Shown piece by piece: positions 8,488 to 16,540 of a stretch of 64,000 nucleotides of DNA. This stretch comes from UBA5603 sp964501315. Its GTDB lineage: Bacteria; Bacillota_I; Bacilli_A; Izemoplasmatales; Hujiaoplasmataceae. How positions within the stretch are numbered: the stretch's first letter is position 1; each line of letters starts with the position of its first letter. The translations under genes were made by a program, and so were the position numbers. The notes beneath the pieces are model-generated. The model worked only from the letters and a program-made list of their open reading frames with translations, ran no database searches and was not told the DNA's origin. The stretch is from contig CAZCSO010000005.1 in assembly GCA_964501315.1 (NCBI GenBank), positions 1-64,000 of the forward strand. The letters are read 5' to 3'.

Positions 8488-9557
8488 TGGCAAAAGTATT
8501 AATGAAAGGCAACGAAGCCATCGCATTAGCCGCCATCAAAGGTGGGTGTGAAGCCTTCTTTGGTTATCCCATTACCCCACAAAACGAAATCCCCGAATAC
8601 CTATCTAAATACTTACAAGAACATGGAAAAGTCTTCGTTCAAGCCGAATCCGAAGTCGCAGCCATCAACATGGTTTACGGCGCTGCCGGTGCCGGTGCTC
8701 GCGTCATGACGTCATCGTCATCGCCGGGAATCGCCTTAAAACAAGAAGGTATTACGTACATAGCCGGAGCTCAATTGCCCTGCGTTATCGTTTCGGTTAT
8801 GCGCGGCGGACCCGGATTAGGATCGATTCAACCGTCGCAAGGCGATTACAATCAAGCAACCCGCGGCGGTGGCAACGGTGACTATCACGTCATCGTCTTC
8901 GCACCCGAAACCATTCAAGAAACCATCGATATCCTAAAAGAAGCCTTTGATATCGCTGATTATTACCGTAATCCTGTTATGGTCTTGGTTGACGGTCTCA
9001 TCGGACAAATGATGGAATCCGTTGATTTCAATCATCCTGTCAAAGAACGGTTCTTACCCGCCAAGGATTGGGCAGCGAACGGTACGAAAAATCATTCCGG
9101 ACGTAATATCATCAATTCCTTGTACTTAGAACCGAAAGAATTGGAAAACCACAACTTGTTACTGCAAAAGAAATACGCATTGGCTGCTCAAAACGAAACT
9201 CGTTATGAACTCATCAACATGGACAATCCTGATTACGTCATCGTTGCGTATGGTACGATGAGCCGTGTTGCCCGTTCCGCCATTGAAATCTTGAAAGAAA
9301 AGAACATCAACGTCGGCATCATTCGTCCCATCTCGTTATGGCCGTATCCTAAAAAAGCCTTCAAGGAACTTAAAAAGTCCGTTAAAGGTTTGTTAGTCGC
9401 CGAAATGTCGAGCGGACAAATGCTTCAAGATGTTCAAATCGCAAACAACGGTCGCTTACCCATCGCTTTCTATGGACGCACCGGTGGTGTCGTTCCCGAA
9501 CCCGAAGAGCTCGTTGACGCGATTATCAATTTTGACAAGTGGAGGATCGAAGAATGA
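8487..9557 (+). CDS. 2-oxoacid:ferredoxin oxidoreductase, alpha subunit
   Basis: This 356-residue protein is the pyrimidine-binding/transketolase-C subunit of a ferredoxin-dependent 2-oxoacid oxidoreductase. The start is MAKVLMKGNEAIALAAIKGG (residues 1-20), followed by GYPITPQNEIPE and the glutamate in QAESEVAA that activates thiamine diphosphate. The C-terminal domain begins near 250 (YVIVAYGTMSRVA). Branched-chain 2-oxoacid (VOR) versus 2-oxoglutarate (KOR) specificity is not readable, but leucine dehydrogenase and PTB-BUK in the same operon favour branched-chain substrates. Confidence 0.9.
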   Translation: MAKVLMKGNEAIALAAIKGGCEAFFGYPITPQNEIPEYLSKYLQEHGKVFVQAESEVAAINMVYGAAGAGARVMTSSSSPGIALKQEGITYIAGAQLPCVIVSVMRGGPGLGSIQPSQGDYNQATRGGGNGDYHVIVFAPETIQETIDILKEAFDIADYYRNPVMVLVDGLIGQMMESVDFNHPVKERFLPAKDWAANGTKNHSGRNIINSLYLEPKELENHNLLLQKKYALAAQNETRYELINMDNPDYVIVAYGTMSRVARSAIEILKEKNINVGIIRPISLWPYPKKAFKELKKSVKGLLVAEMSSGQMLQDVQIANNGRLPIAFYGRTGGVVPEPEELVDAIINFDKWRIEE

Positions 9558-10303
9558 AACCAGTTTATCAAAAAACAAAAGGCTTAACCGACGCTCCGCT
9601 TTCTTACTGCCCAGGGTGTACGCATGGTATCGTGCATAAATTAGTTGCTGAAACGTTAGAAGAACTTGGCGTATTAGATCGATCGGTCGGTATCGCCTCG
9701 GTTGGTTGCAGCGTATTTTCCTATCAATTCTTCAATTGTGATATGGAACAGGCCGCTCATGGTCGAGCATGCGCAGTGGCAACCGGAGTGAAACGCATTC
9801 ATCCGGACAACGTTGTTTTTACCTACCAAGGCGATGGCGACCTGGCTTCGATCGGAATCGCAGAAACCATCCACGCAGCAAACCGCGGGGAGAATATTAC
9901 CGTTATTTTCATCAACAACGCTATCTACGGCATGACCGGTGGCCAAATGGCACCAACCTCCTTAATTGGTCAGAAAACTACTACCTCACCATTTGGCCGC
10001 GATGCCGAGACCCGAGGCTATCCGATTAAAGTATCGGAAATGCTTCAACATCTCGATGGCGTCGCTTACATTGAACGTGTCTCCGTATTCAATCCCAGAC
10101 AAGTTCGTAATGCGAAAAAGGCGATAAAAAAGGCTTTTACGTATCAAACGGAAAAGAAAGGTTTTACCTTAATTGAAGTCTTGTCGACCTGCCCGGTTAA
10201 CTGGGGTAAAAAACCGGTTGACGCACTCAAATGGGTTGAAGAAGCCATGGTTCCTGTCTTCCCAATGGGTGTCTTTAAAGATAAGGGTGATCTCCATGAA
10301 TGA
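9554..10303 (+). CDS. 2-oxoacid:ferredoxin oxidoreductase, beta (TPP-binding) subunit
   Basis: This 249-residue subunit binds thiamine diphosphate. It carries YCPGCTHG near residue 19 and the Mg/TPP motif GDGDLASIG through NNAIYGMTGGQ. It lacks its own Fe-S motif, as is usual when a separate delta subunit exists. The start is ATG 9554, eight bases after GGAGG and overlapping the alpha stop (ATGA). A GTG at 9539 lies before the Shine-Dalgarno and is rejected as a start. Confidence 0.9.
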   Translation: MKPVYQKTKGLTDAPLSYCPGCTHGIVHKLVAETLEELGVLDRSVGIASVGCSVFSYQFFNCDMEQAAHGRACAVATGVKRIHPDNVVFTYQGDGDLASIGIAETIHAANRGENITVIFINNAIYGMTGGQMAPTSLIGQKTTTSPFGRDAETRGYPIKVSEMLQHLDGVAYIERVSVFNPRQVRNAKKAIKKAFTYQTEKKGFTLIEVLSTCPVNWGKKPVDALKWVEEAMVPVFPMGVFKDKGDLHE

Positions 10304-10862
10304 AACCTATAACATTAAAGTCGCCGGATTCGGTGGACAAGGCGTCATGATGGTGGGTCAGTTGCTGGCCTATGCCGCAACCGACCGCGATTTGTATGCG
10401 CTTTGGTATCCGTCTTACGGTCCTGAAACCAGAGGCGGGACGGCGAACTGTTCAGTTATCGTCTCAAAAAAACCGATTAATTCACCGGTTTTCCATAAAG
10501 CGTCGCAACTCATTGCCTTCAATCAACCGTCACTCGACAAATTTATCAACAACGTTCAAAACAACGGATTGATTTTATACAATTCATCGTTGATTACCGA
10601 ACCCAAACCGTTGGATTCGATTCGGTTCATGGGCGTTCCCGCCAATGACATCGCCATCGAACTCGGCAACATTCAAGTTGCCAACATGGTCATTATGGGC
10701 GCATTCATCGCCTTAACCGAAATATTCAACGTGGAACTCATTGAAAAGATGCTTCAAAAATTCTTGGGTGAACGTAAAGCGCATTTGATGGATATCAACC
10801 GAGAAGCCATCCAACGCGGAATCGCTTACGTTTTAGCCAACGGAGGTCCTCATGTTAACTAA
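10296..10862 (+). CDS. 2-oxoacid:ferredoxin oxidoreductase, gamma subunit
   Basis: This 188-residue protein is the CoA-binding gamma subunit. It begins YNIKVAGFGGQGVMMVGQ with the family's GFGGQG loop, followed by YGPETRGGTANC. It completes the delta-alpha-beta-gamma enzyme that turns a 2-oxoacid and CoA into acyl-CoA, CO2 and reduced ferredoxin. It overlaps the beta gene by eight bases and the next gene by 11 bases. Confidence 0.9.
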   Translation: MNETYNIKVAGFGGQGVMMVGQLLAYAATDRDLYALWYPSYGPETRGGTANCSVIVSKKPINSPVFHKASQLIAFNQPSLDKFINNVQNNGLILYNSSLITEPKPLDSIRFMGVPANDIAIELGNIQVANMVIMGAFIALTEIFNVELIEKMLQKFLGERKAHLMDINREAIQRGIAYVLANGGPHVN

Positions 10863-11769
10863 TCTTGACTCCCTTGTGAAACGTGCATCAACGGAAAAAG
10901 TGAAAACGATGGTCGTCGTTCATGCGGACGACCCGTTTGTCATGGACGCCGTCTGTCATGCGATTTCACTGGGCATGGTCACAACCATCCTCATTGGTGA
11001 CCAAGCCAAGATAAAAGCCTTACTATCTTCAAATAATACAACCTATGGGTATGAAATCATTCATGAAACCGACGATGACCAATCCGTACGGATCGCTATG
11101 GACTTGATCAATCAAGGCAAAGCCGATATTTTGATGAAGGGGTTGCTCGATACCAAAGTCTTGTTAAAGGGCGTCGTAAACAGCGAATTCGGCATCAAAA
11201 AATACAAATTGCTCAGTCACGTCGGCATCGTTTCGTTTCCCCATCTCAATCGCATCTTGTTTGCGACCGATGGGGCGATGAACATTCAACCCACCGTTGA
11301 ACAAAAAATCGATTTAATCGGTAATGCCGTGCATTTGGCGAAAATGCTGGGTTATCAAAAACCGCTCGTAGGGTTGGTTTCCGCCGTTGAAAAGGTCAAT
11401 CCTAAGATTGCCTCAACCGTCGAAGCGGACGCCATCAAAACATATTATGCCGAACATCCTTCCGATGACTTCGTCGTTGACGGACCGTTCGCTATCGATA
11501 ATCTGGTGTCGATGGATTCCGTCATTCACAAAGGATTGACGGGAGATGTTCCTGGTAAAGCGGACATCTTGGTGTTCCCGAATTTGGATGCTGGCAACAT
11601 CTTTTACAAAACTTCAGTCTTCTTAGGCCTTGCTAAAGCCGCTGGCATTGTCATCGGCGCAAAAGTTCCGATTGTCTTAACGTCGCGTGCGGACGATTCG
11701 CAAACAAAACTCAATTCCATTGCATTGGCGGTGAACTATTCCTATGGACTATCTCATTTTAGTGATTAA
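10852..11769 (+). CDS. ptb: Phosphate butyryltransferase
   Basis: This 305-residue member of the phosphate acetyl/butyryltransferase family converts butyryl-CoA (or isobutyryl/isovaleryl-CoA) and phosphate to the acyl phosphate. The family block KGLLDTKVLLKG near residue 98, the PNLDAGN motif near 247 and the length of about 300 fit Ptb better than Pta. GGAGG precedes the ATG. It overlaps the butyrate kinase gene by 26 bases. In this operon it takes acyl-CoA from the ferredoxin oxidoreductase. Confidence 0.9.
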   Translation: MLTNLDSLVKRASTEKVKTMVVVHADDPFVMDAVCHAISLGMVTTILIGDQAKIKALLSSNNTTYGYEIIHETDDDQSVRIAMDLINQGKADILMKGLLDTKVLLKGVVNSEFGIKKYKLLSHVGIVSFPHLNRILFATDGAMNIQPTVEQKIDLIGNAVHLAKMLGYQKPLVGLVSAVEKVNPKIASTVEADAIKTYYAEHPSDDFVVDGPFAIDNLVSMDSVIHKGLTGDVPGKADILVFPNLDAGNIFYKTSVFLGLAKAAGIVIGAKVPIVLTSRADDSQTKLNSIALAVNYSYGLSHFSD

Positions 11770-12814
11770 TCCGGGGTCGACTTCCACCAAAGTCGCCATC
11801 TTTAACAACGACAAACTGTTGCAAGAACAAGTTTTAAAACACGACGTTGACGATTTGAAACACTACCCGACCGTCATCGATCAAAAAGATTTTCGCAAGC
11901 AAATGATTCTCGATTTTTTGGAAGAACATCGCTACAAACTCGAGCACATCGATGTGTTTGTCGGACGCGGTGGGATGTTAAAACCGTTAAAAAATTCCGG
12001 TACCTTCTTAGTGACCAAACAAATGGTCGATGACTTAACCATCGGGAAATACGGGTTTCACGCATCCAATTTAGGCGCCATCATTGCTTACGAACTATCC
12101 GAATCATTAAACCGTGCGGCCTACATCGTCAATCCGGTCTCGATTGATGAAATGGATGATCTTGCTCGTGTTTCGGGATTAAACCTGATTGAACGAACAT
12201 CGGTATTCCATGCGCTTAATCAAAAAGCAGTCGCAAAACGACATGCCAAAGCCATTAACCGTGATTACGATGACTTAACGATGATTGTCTGTCACCTCGG
12301 TGGTGGAATTTCCGTAGGACTTCATAAGAAAGGTCGCGTCATCGATGTCAACAACGCTTTGGGCGGGGACGGACCGTTCTCACCCGAACGAGCTGGAACG
12401 ACGCCAACGTATCCGTTGATTGATCTGTGTTTTTCAGGGAAGTACACGAAGGACGAAATCAAAAAATTGATTGCCGGTCGCGGCGGATTGGTCAGCTATT
12501 TGGGAACCTCGAACGGTTTGGAAATCAAACGCCGAATCGAAGAAGGCGACAAACAAGCTGAATTTTACTTACAAGCCATGGCCTATCAAGTCGCCAAACA
12601 AATCGGCGCGATGTACTTTGTGGCTCAAAGCCGCATTGATGCGATTCTGTTAACCGGTGGGTTGGCATACAATCAAATGTTTGTCGAAATGATCAAATCG
12701 TATGTGAGTCCGATTTATCAAGTCACGGTATATCCCGGAGAAGATGAAATGCGGGCGCTCGCAGAAGGCACCTTGCGCGTTCTTAAAAAACAAGAAAAAC
12801 TTCAAGTTTACTAA
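11744..12814 (+). CDS. buk: Butyrate (branched-chain fatty acid) kinase
   Basis: This 356-residue acetate/butyrate-kinase (ASKHA) enzyme starts ILVINPGSTSTKVAIF, the phosphate-binding loop, and has HLGGGISVG near residue 185 and the adenosine motif ILLTGGLAYN near 302. It makes ATP and the free acid from acyl phosphate. With the upstream genes, Leu/Val/Ile would yield NH3, CO2, reduced ferredoxin, ATP and a branched fatty acid. It is the last gene of the operon and is followed by a strong terminator. Confidence 0.93.
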   Translation: MDYLILVINPGSTSTKVAIFNNDKLLQEQVLKHDVDDLKHYPTVIDQKDFRKQMILDFLEEHRYKLEHIDVFVGRGGMLKPLKNSGTFLVTKQMVDDLTIGKYGFHASNLGAIIAYELSESLNRAAYIVNPVSIDEMDDLARVSGLNLIERTSVFHALNQKAVAKRHAKAINRDYDDLTMIVCHLGGGISVGLHKKGRVIDVNNALGGDGPFSPERAGTTPTYPLIDLCFSGKYTKDEIKKLIAGRGGLVSYLGTSNGLEIKRRIEEGDKQAEFYLQAMAYQVAKQIGAMYFVAQSRIDAILLTGGLAYNQMFVEMIKSYVSPIYQVTVYPGEDEMRALAEGTLRVLKKQEKLQVY

Positions 12815-12821
12815 CCTTATA

Positions 12822-12846
12822 TCCCTTCAAATTGAAGGGATTTTTT
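12822..12846 (+). terminator. Intrinsic terminator of the BCAA operon
   Basis: TCCCTTCAA (12822-12830) pairs with TTGAAGGGA (12832-12840) and is followed by six T. Confidence 0.9.
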
Positions 12847-12870
12847 AATGCGTTCACTGTGAGAGTGTGG

Positions 12871-12876
12871 TATAAT
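12871..12876 (+). promoter_or_regulatory. -10 box of the NAD-salvage operon
   Basis: A TATAAT lies 20 bases before the pncA start, and the -35 is not clear. The in-frame ATG at 12875 is inside this box and is not used. Confidence 0.5.
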
Positions 12877-12895
12877 GAAGAAGCGAGGTGTTACG

Positions 12896-13429
12896 ATGAA
12901 GAAATGCTTGATTATTGTTGATTTCCAAAACGATTTTGTGGACGGTGCTTTAGGGTTTACCCAGGCTAAAAAGCTGGAACCCATCATCGTTAAAAAAATA
13001 GAAGAAGCGATTACTCATGGGGCTGAACTTTATTTTACAATGGATACCCATGACGATCACTATCTGGAAAACGAAGAAGGCAAACAATTGCCCATCCCTC
13101 ATTGCGTCAAAGGAACCGATGGGTGGCAATTGTATGGCCGTATTTCCGATTATCTGACGATTGCCAGAGCCGTTATCGAGAAACATACGTTTCCGTCTTT
13201 AGAACTGGCGTTGTTACTCAAAGATAAAGATTATGACGAAGTTGAACTGTGTGGACTGGTATCGAATATGTGCGTGTTAAGCAACGCCGTCATGGTAAAA
13301 GCCGCACTTCCGAACGCTCACATCAAAGTCGATACCCAGGCCATCGCCGGCCCCAATATCGATTTGCATAAAAAATCGCTGGATATTATGCGCGCATTAC
13401 ACGTGGAGATTATCACACATGACAAATAA
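12896..13429 (+). CDS. pncA: Nicotinamidase
   Basis: This 177-residue cysteine hydrolase converts nicotinamide to nicotinate. The catalytic aspartate is D9 in IIVDFQNDF, the metal-binding segment contains MDTHDDHY, and the nucleophile cysteine lies in LVSNMCVLSNAV near residue 127. GAGGTG precedes ATG 12896. It overlaps pncB by 11 bases, and its product is the substrate of PncB. Confidence 0.9.
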   Translation: MKKCLIIVDFQNDFVDGALGFTQAKKLEPIIVKKIEEAITHGAELYFTMDTHDDHYLENEEGKQLPIPHCVKGTDGWQLYGRISDYLTIARAVIEKHTFPSLELALLLKDKDYDEVELCGLVSNMCVLSNAVMVKAALPNAHIKVDTQAIAGPNIDLHKKSLDIMRALHVEIITHDK

Positions 13430-14864
13430 TCCCATCCTTTATACCGATTTTTACGAATTAACCATGGCATGCGGGTATTACGAAGCCGGTAAACAAAATG
13501 AGATTGCTTATTTCGATTACTTTTTCAGATCGGTTCCCGATGAAGGGGGCTATACCATCGCATGCGGTATTTCCGATGTTTTACGCTATTTAGAAGATTT
13601 CCACTTTGATGAAGACGATATTCGTTACCTTCGGTCTAAAGAACTCTTTACCGAAGGCTTTTTGACGTATTTGTCCCAACTGCGCTTCACAGGTGACGTA
13701 TGGGCGGTCAAAGAAGGCAGTGTCGTTTTCCCTAACGAACCCATCATCATTGTTCGTGCGCCGATCATCGAGGCACAATTGGTTGAAACGTACTTGTTAC
13801 TGCAAATGAATCATCAATCGTTGATTGCGACCAAAGCAAGCCGTATCGTTAAAGCAGCAAACGGCAAAACGGTCATGGAATTTGGAGCGCGCCGTGCTCA
13901 CGGGCTTGACGCTGCGTTAATGGGTGCGAAAGCCGCCTACATCGGCGGTGTTCACGGAACATCGCTGGCAAAAGCCGATCAGGCATTTTCCATTCCCGCT
14001 TTGGGCACCATGGCGCATTCGTGGATTCAACTTTTTGATACGGAAAAAGAAGCATTCGTGGCGTACGCCAAAACCTATCCTCGTCATTGTACGTTCTTGG
14101 TCGATACCTACAACGTCTTGAAAAGCGGGGTTCCCAACGCCATCGAAACGATCAAGGAAGTATTATGGCCACTGGGCATTAAAAAAGCCGCTATCCGCAT
14201 TGATTCCGGCGATTTGACGTATTTATCCAAAGAATCCAGAAAACTCCTGGATGAAGCGAAAATGGAGGATGTATCCATCGTCGTATCGAATTCGCTGGAT
14301 GAATGGTTGATAACAGAACTGTTGTTACAAGGTGCCCAAATTGATTCCTTTGGTGTCGGCGAACGTTTGATTACCGCAAAATCAGAACCCGTCTTTGGCG
14401 GAGTCTATAAACTGGTAGCTCTCGAACATGACCACCGTATCGTCCCCAAGATTAAATTATCCGAAAACCCCGAAAAGATGACGAATCCGTCGTTCAAGAT
14501 GGTTTACCGTGTATACGACTTGGATACCCAAAAAGCACAAGCGGATTTGGTGACGCTTTACGATGAAGTCATGGATGAAACCAAACCCCTTGAAATCTTT
14601 GACCCATTACTTCCGCATAAACGCAAAACCTTCCATCGATATCACCTAGAAAAACGTCTTCATCGTTTGATGAAGGACGGAGCGCTCGCGTTGCCACTCG
14701 CAACGCTGGAAGAATCGCGTTCCTTGGCAAAAAAAGAACTCTCCTCGTTATGGGAAGAAGTCAAACGGTTTAAAAACCCTCATGGGTATTACGTTGATTT
14801 ATCACTTCCGTTGTGGACATTAAAACAAACGATGATGGAATCGTCGCTGGAGGATAACCAATGA
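13419..14864 (+). CDS. pncB: Nicotinate phosphoribosyltransferase
   Basis: This 481-residue enzyme joins nicotinate and PRPP to nicotinate mononucleotide, the first step of the Preiss-Handler NAD salvage route. Family features are TDFYELTMACGYY near the N-terminus, EFGARRAHGLDAA around residue 150 and the phosphate-binding IRIDSGDL near 261. The length fits the long bacterial type. It is translationally coupled on both sides (11-base overlap with pncA and an ATGA with the next gene). Confidence 0.93.
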   Translation: MTNNPILYTDFYELTMACGYYEAGKQNEIAYFDYFFRSVPDEGGYTIACGISDVLRYLEDFHFDEDDIRYLRSKELFTEGFLTYLSQLRFTGDVWAVKEGSVVFPNEPIIIVRAPIIEAQLVETYLLLQMNHQSLIATKASRIVKAANGKTVMEFGARRAHGLDAALMGAKAAYIGGVHGTSLAKADQAFSIPALGTMAHSWIQLFDTEKEAFVAYAKTYPRHCTFLVDTYNVLKSGVPNAIETIKEVLWPLGIKKAAIRIDSGDLTYLSKESRKLLDEAKMEDVSIVVSNSLDEWLITELLLQGAQIDSFGVGERLITAKSEPVFGGVYKLVALEHDHRIVPKIKLSENPEKMTNPSFKMVYRVYDLDTQKAQADLVTLYDEVMDETKPLEIFDPLLPHKRKTFHRYHLEKRLHRLMKDGALALPLATLEESRSLAKKELSSLWEEVKRFKNPHGYYVDLSLPLWTLKQTMMESSLEDNQ

Positions 14865-15619
14865 AAGGTCTATGTTTCAATTGCCGTATCGATGTTATGA
14901 ACGATGGCGAAAATCAATTTCATCATCGATTACCCGCCATCAAAGCGTTGTTTAATGCCGATGCTTATGATCTTCTATGTCTTCAAGAAGTCAATCCTAG
15001 GATGCGTGAAGCGTTGTTACGTCAAAATCCTGAGTACATCGCTACCGGTGAATCTCGGGACCATAACGGCGAACAAACGCCCATTTTGTACCACAAAGAT
15101 CGGATGGAGCTGATCAAATCCGAAACCCTTTGGTTGACACCGACTCCGAAGGAGCCTTCTACCATCGAAGGTTCTCATTTTCCGCGCATTGCGACGATTG
15201 CTTTGGTAAGGTCGAAACAAGATCAATCCGTTTTCACGGTCATCAATACGCACTTAGATTATGCAAATGAATTCGTACAAGCGCAACAAATGACACATTT
15301 GTTATCTGAATTAAATAAATCGGATTATCCACTGCCTTACCTTCTTATGGGCGATTTTAATGCATCGCTCAATGCATCGGTTCATACCATATTGAAAACG
15401 ACCGAAATTGACCATCATTTTTTCAAATCGGTCTATCGGGATACAAACCCTCAAAAAACATTCCATGGATTCCATGGCGGGATAGAAGGCGAACCGATTG
15501 ATTACATTTATACGACGCTTCCGATCAATAGAGTTCATTATCGTATCATTCGCGAGCCATTTTTAAATAAATTCGTCAGCGATCACTATCCCATCGCATT
15601 TGAAATAATCAAGGAGTAA
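14861..15619 (+). CDS. Endonuclease/exonuclease/phosphatase (EEP) family hydrolase
   Basis: This 252-residue EEP-fold, metal-dependent phosphoesterase shows LCLQEVN (metal-binding Glu), NTHLDYA, MGDFNAS (catalytic Asp/Asn) and SDHYPIAFEI (catalytic Asp/His) in the family order. The substrate could be a nucleic acid, a phosphorylated metabolite or a dinucleotide. Its ATGA overlap with pncB makes it the third gene of an NAD-salvage operon, which hints at a nicotinamide-nucleotide substrate. This is inference only. A terminator follows directly. Confidence 0.8.
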   Translation: MKGLCFNCRIDVMNDGENQFHHRLPAIKALFNADAYDLLCLQEVNPRMREALLRQNPEYIATGESRDHNGEQTPILYHKDRMELIKSETLWLTPTPKEPSTIEGSHFPRIATIALVRSKQDQSVFTVINTHLDYANEFVQAQQMTHLLSELNKSDYPLPYLLMGDFNASLNASVHTILKTTEIDHHFFKSVYRDTNPQKTFHGFHGGIEGEPIDYIYTTLPINRVHYRIIREPFLNKFVSDHYPIAFEIIKE

Positions 15620-15642
15620 AAGCGGGTTCTCTCGCTTTTTTT
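15619..15642 (+). terminator. Intrinsic terminator of the pncA-pncB operon
   Basis: AAAGCG (15619-15624) pairs with CGCTTT (15633-15638), followed by a T-run to 15642. It overlaps the stop codon. Confidence 0.75.
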
Positions 15643-15989
15643 ATATTCGTTATAGTCAATTTGAAAAAATATGTATAAAATAAGCATGTCGAAATAACTG
15701 ATTTTATGGTTATTTTTCAAGAAGAAAATCTTGACATTTTTATTTGAATTTTTTTTGAAAAATCGTTCAAAATAGTGTTTGACAACGTTGATTTAGTTGT
15801 TTATAATAAAGCCATACGAGCCCTAAATTTACCGCTTTTTTTTGATAAATTATTATCCGGAGATACTTATCAAACCAATCGGTTAGGCTTGCGAACAACG
15901 ACATCACGTTTGACACCTGAAGGGTTTAGATTTGTGATGTATTAACACAATTTGATAAAAATAATATGACACACGAAACGGAGACTAAA
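15643..15989 (+). other. Non-coding gap with strong promoter and structured leader
   Basis: This AT-rich gap of about 350 bases holds a consensus promoter at 15779-15807 and then a leader of about 175 bases. In the leader, TTTGATAA (15841-15848) can pair with TTATCAAA (15867-15874). A small AACC/GGTT hairpin follows near 15873, and a TTGTG/CACAA hairpin lies just before the next gene. I recognise no known riboswitch or T-box. Confidence 0.5.
15779..15807 (+). promoter_or_regulatory. Consensus promoter upstream of the zincin-like gene
   Basis: TTGACA (15779-15784) and TATAAT (15802-15807) are separated by exactly 17 bases. It is the best-matching promoter in the window. Confidence 0.8.
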
Positions 15990-16502
15990 ATGATTACCAT
16001 TACTGGACTGCAACAACTTGAAAATCGAATTGCTAAAAAACAAAACAGAAAACCGTGTGAAATTCGCTCTGCCGTTTTCCCGGAAACCTTTATGCCTTTG
16101 TTTGCGATGTTTGATCGTATCGATAACGAAATTATCTTTAACAAAGACTTGGTATTTTCTGCACCAGAATTAGAAGTCATCGCGACGTTAATTCACGAAA
16201 GTCGTCATGCGTATCAATGGGATCGAATCAATCATCCTAAGAAAGCCATTGAATCCAAAGAATTACTTCATGAATGGAAATCCAACTTTGAAGCGTTCAG
16301 CCCTCTGGACTCGACGCAATCAGAAGATCGGTATTTGTCCATGGCCATTGAAATTGATTCGATTGCCTATACGCATTACACCGTGTATGAACTAACCCAA
16401 GAAAAGACCTTGATACCGAATCTGATTAAAGATAAGGTATTGGCACGAATCGATGAAATCGTAAAAAATGAAATTCCTTTGTACAAACCTGAGAAACTCT
16501 AA
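15990..16502 (+). CDS. Zincin-like hypothetical protein with HExxH
   Basis: This 170-residue soluble protein carries TLIHESRHAYQWD near residues 72-84, an HExxH zinc-protease motif in a helix, preceded by the hydrophobic VIAT. A later Glu/Asp (AIEIDSIAYTHY near 122) could be the third ligand. It has no signal peptide, so it would act inside the cell. I do not recognise a named family, though the motif recalls small putative metallopeptidases. The start is ATG 15990, preceded by ACGGAG. An ATG at 15966 has no Shine-Dalgarno. It stands alone behind a long leader and a consensus promoter. Confidence 0.6.
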   Translation: MITITGLQQLENRIAKKQNRKPCEIRSAVFPETFMPLFAMFDRIDNEIIFNKDLVFSAPELEVIATLIHESRHAYQWDRINHPKKAIESKELLHEWKSNFEAFSPLDSTQSEDRYLSMAIEIDSIAYTHYTVYELTQEKTLIPNLIKDKVLARIDEIVKNEIPLYKPEKL

Positions 16503-16540
16503 AAAAAGAAATCCGTCATCGTTTTGACGGATTTCTTTCT
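16501..16540. terminator. Bidirectional terminator between convergent genes
   Basis: GAAATCCGTC (16508-16517) pairs perfectly with GACGGATTTC (16526-16535). An A-run precedes it and a T-rich stretch follows, so it can work on both strands. It overlaps the ends of both genes. Confidence 0.85.

Noticed and set aside
15748..15943. Open frame in the leader of the zincin-like gene ending RFVMY
   Set aside because: It has no ATG and no ribosome-binding site, and it spans the consensus promoter. It is better read as leader RNA.
16501..16540. Attachment site or mobile-element inverted repeat
   Set aside because: It is a simple terminator hairpin shared by two convergent genes, and no integrase or transposase is nearby.
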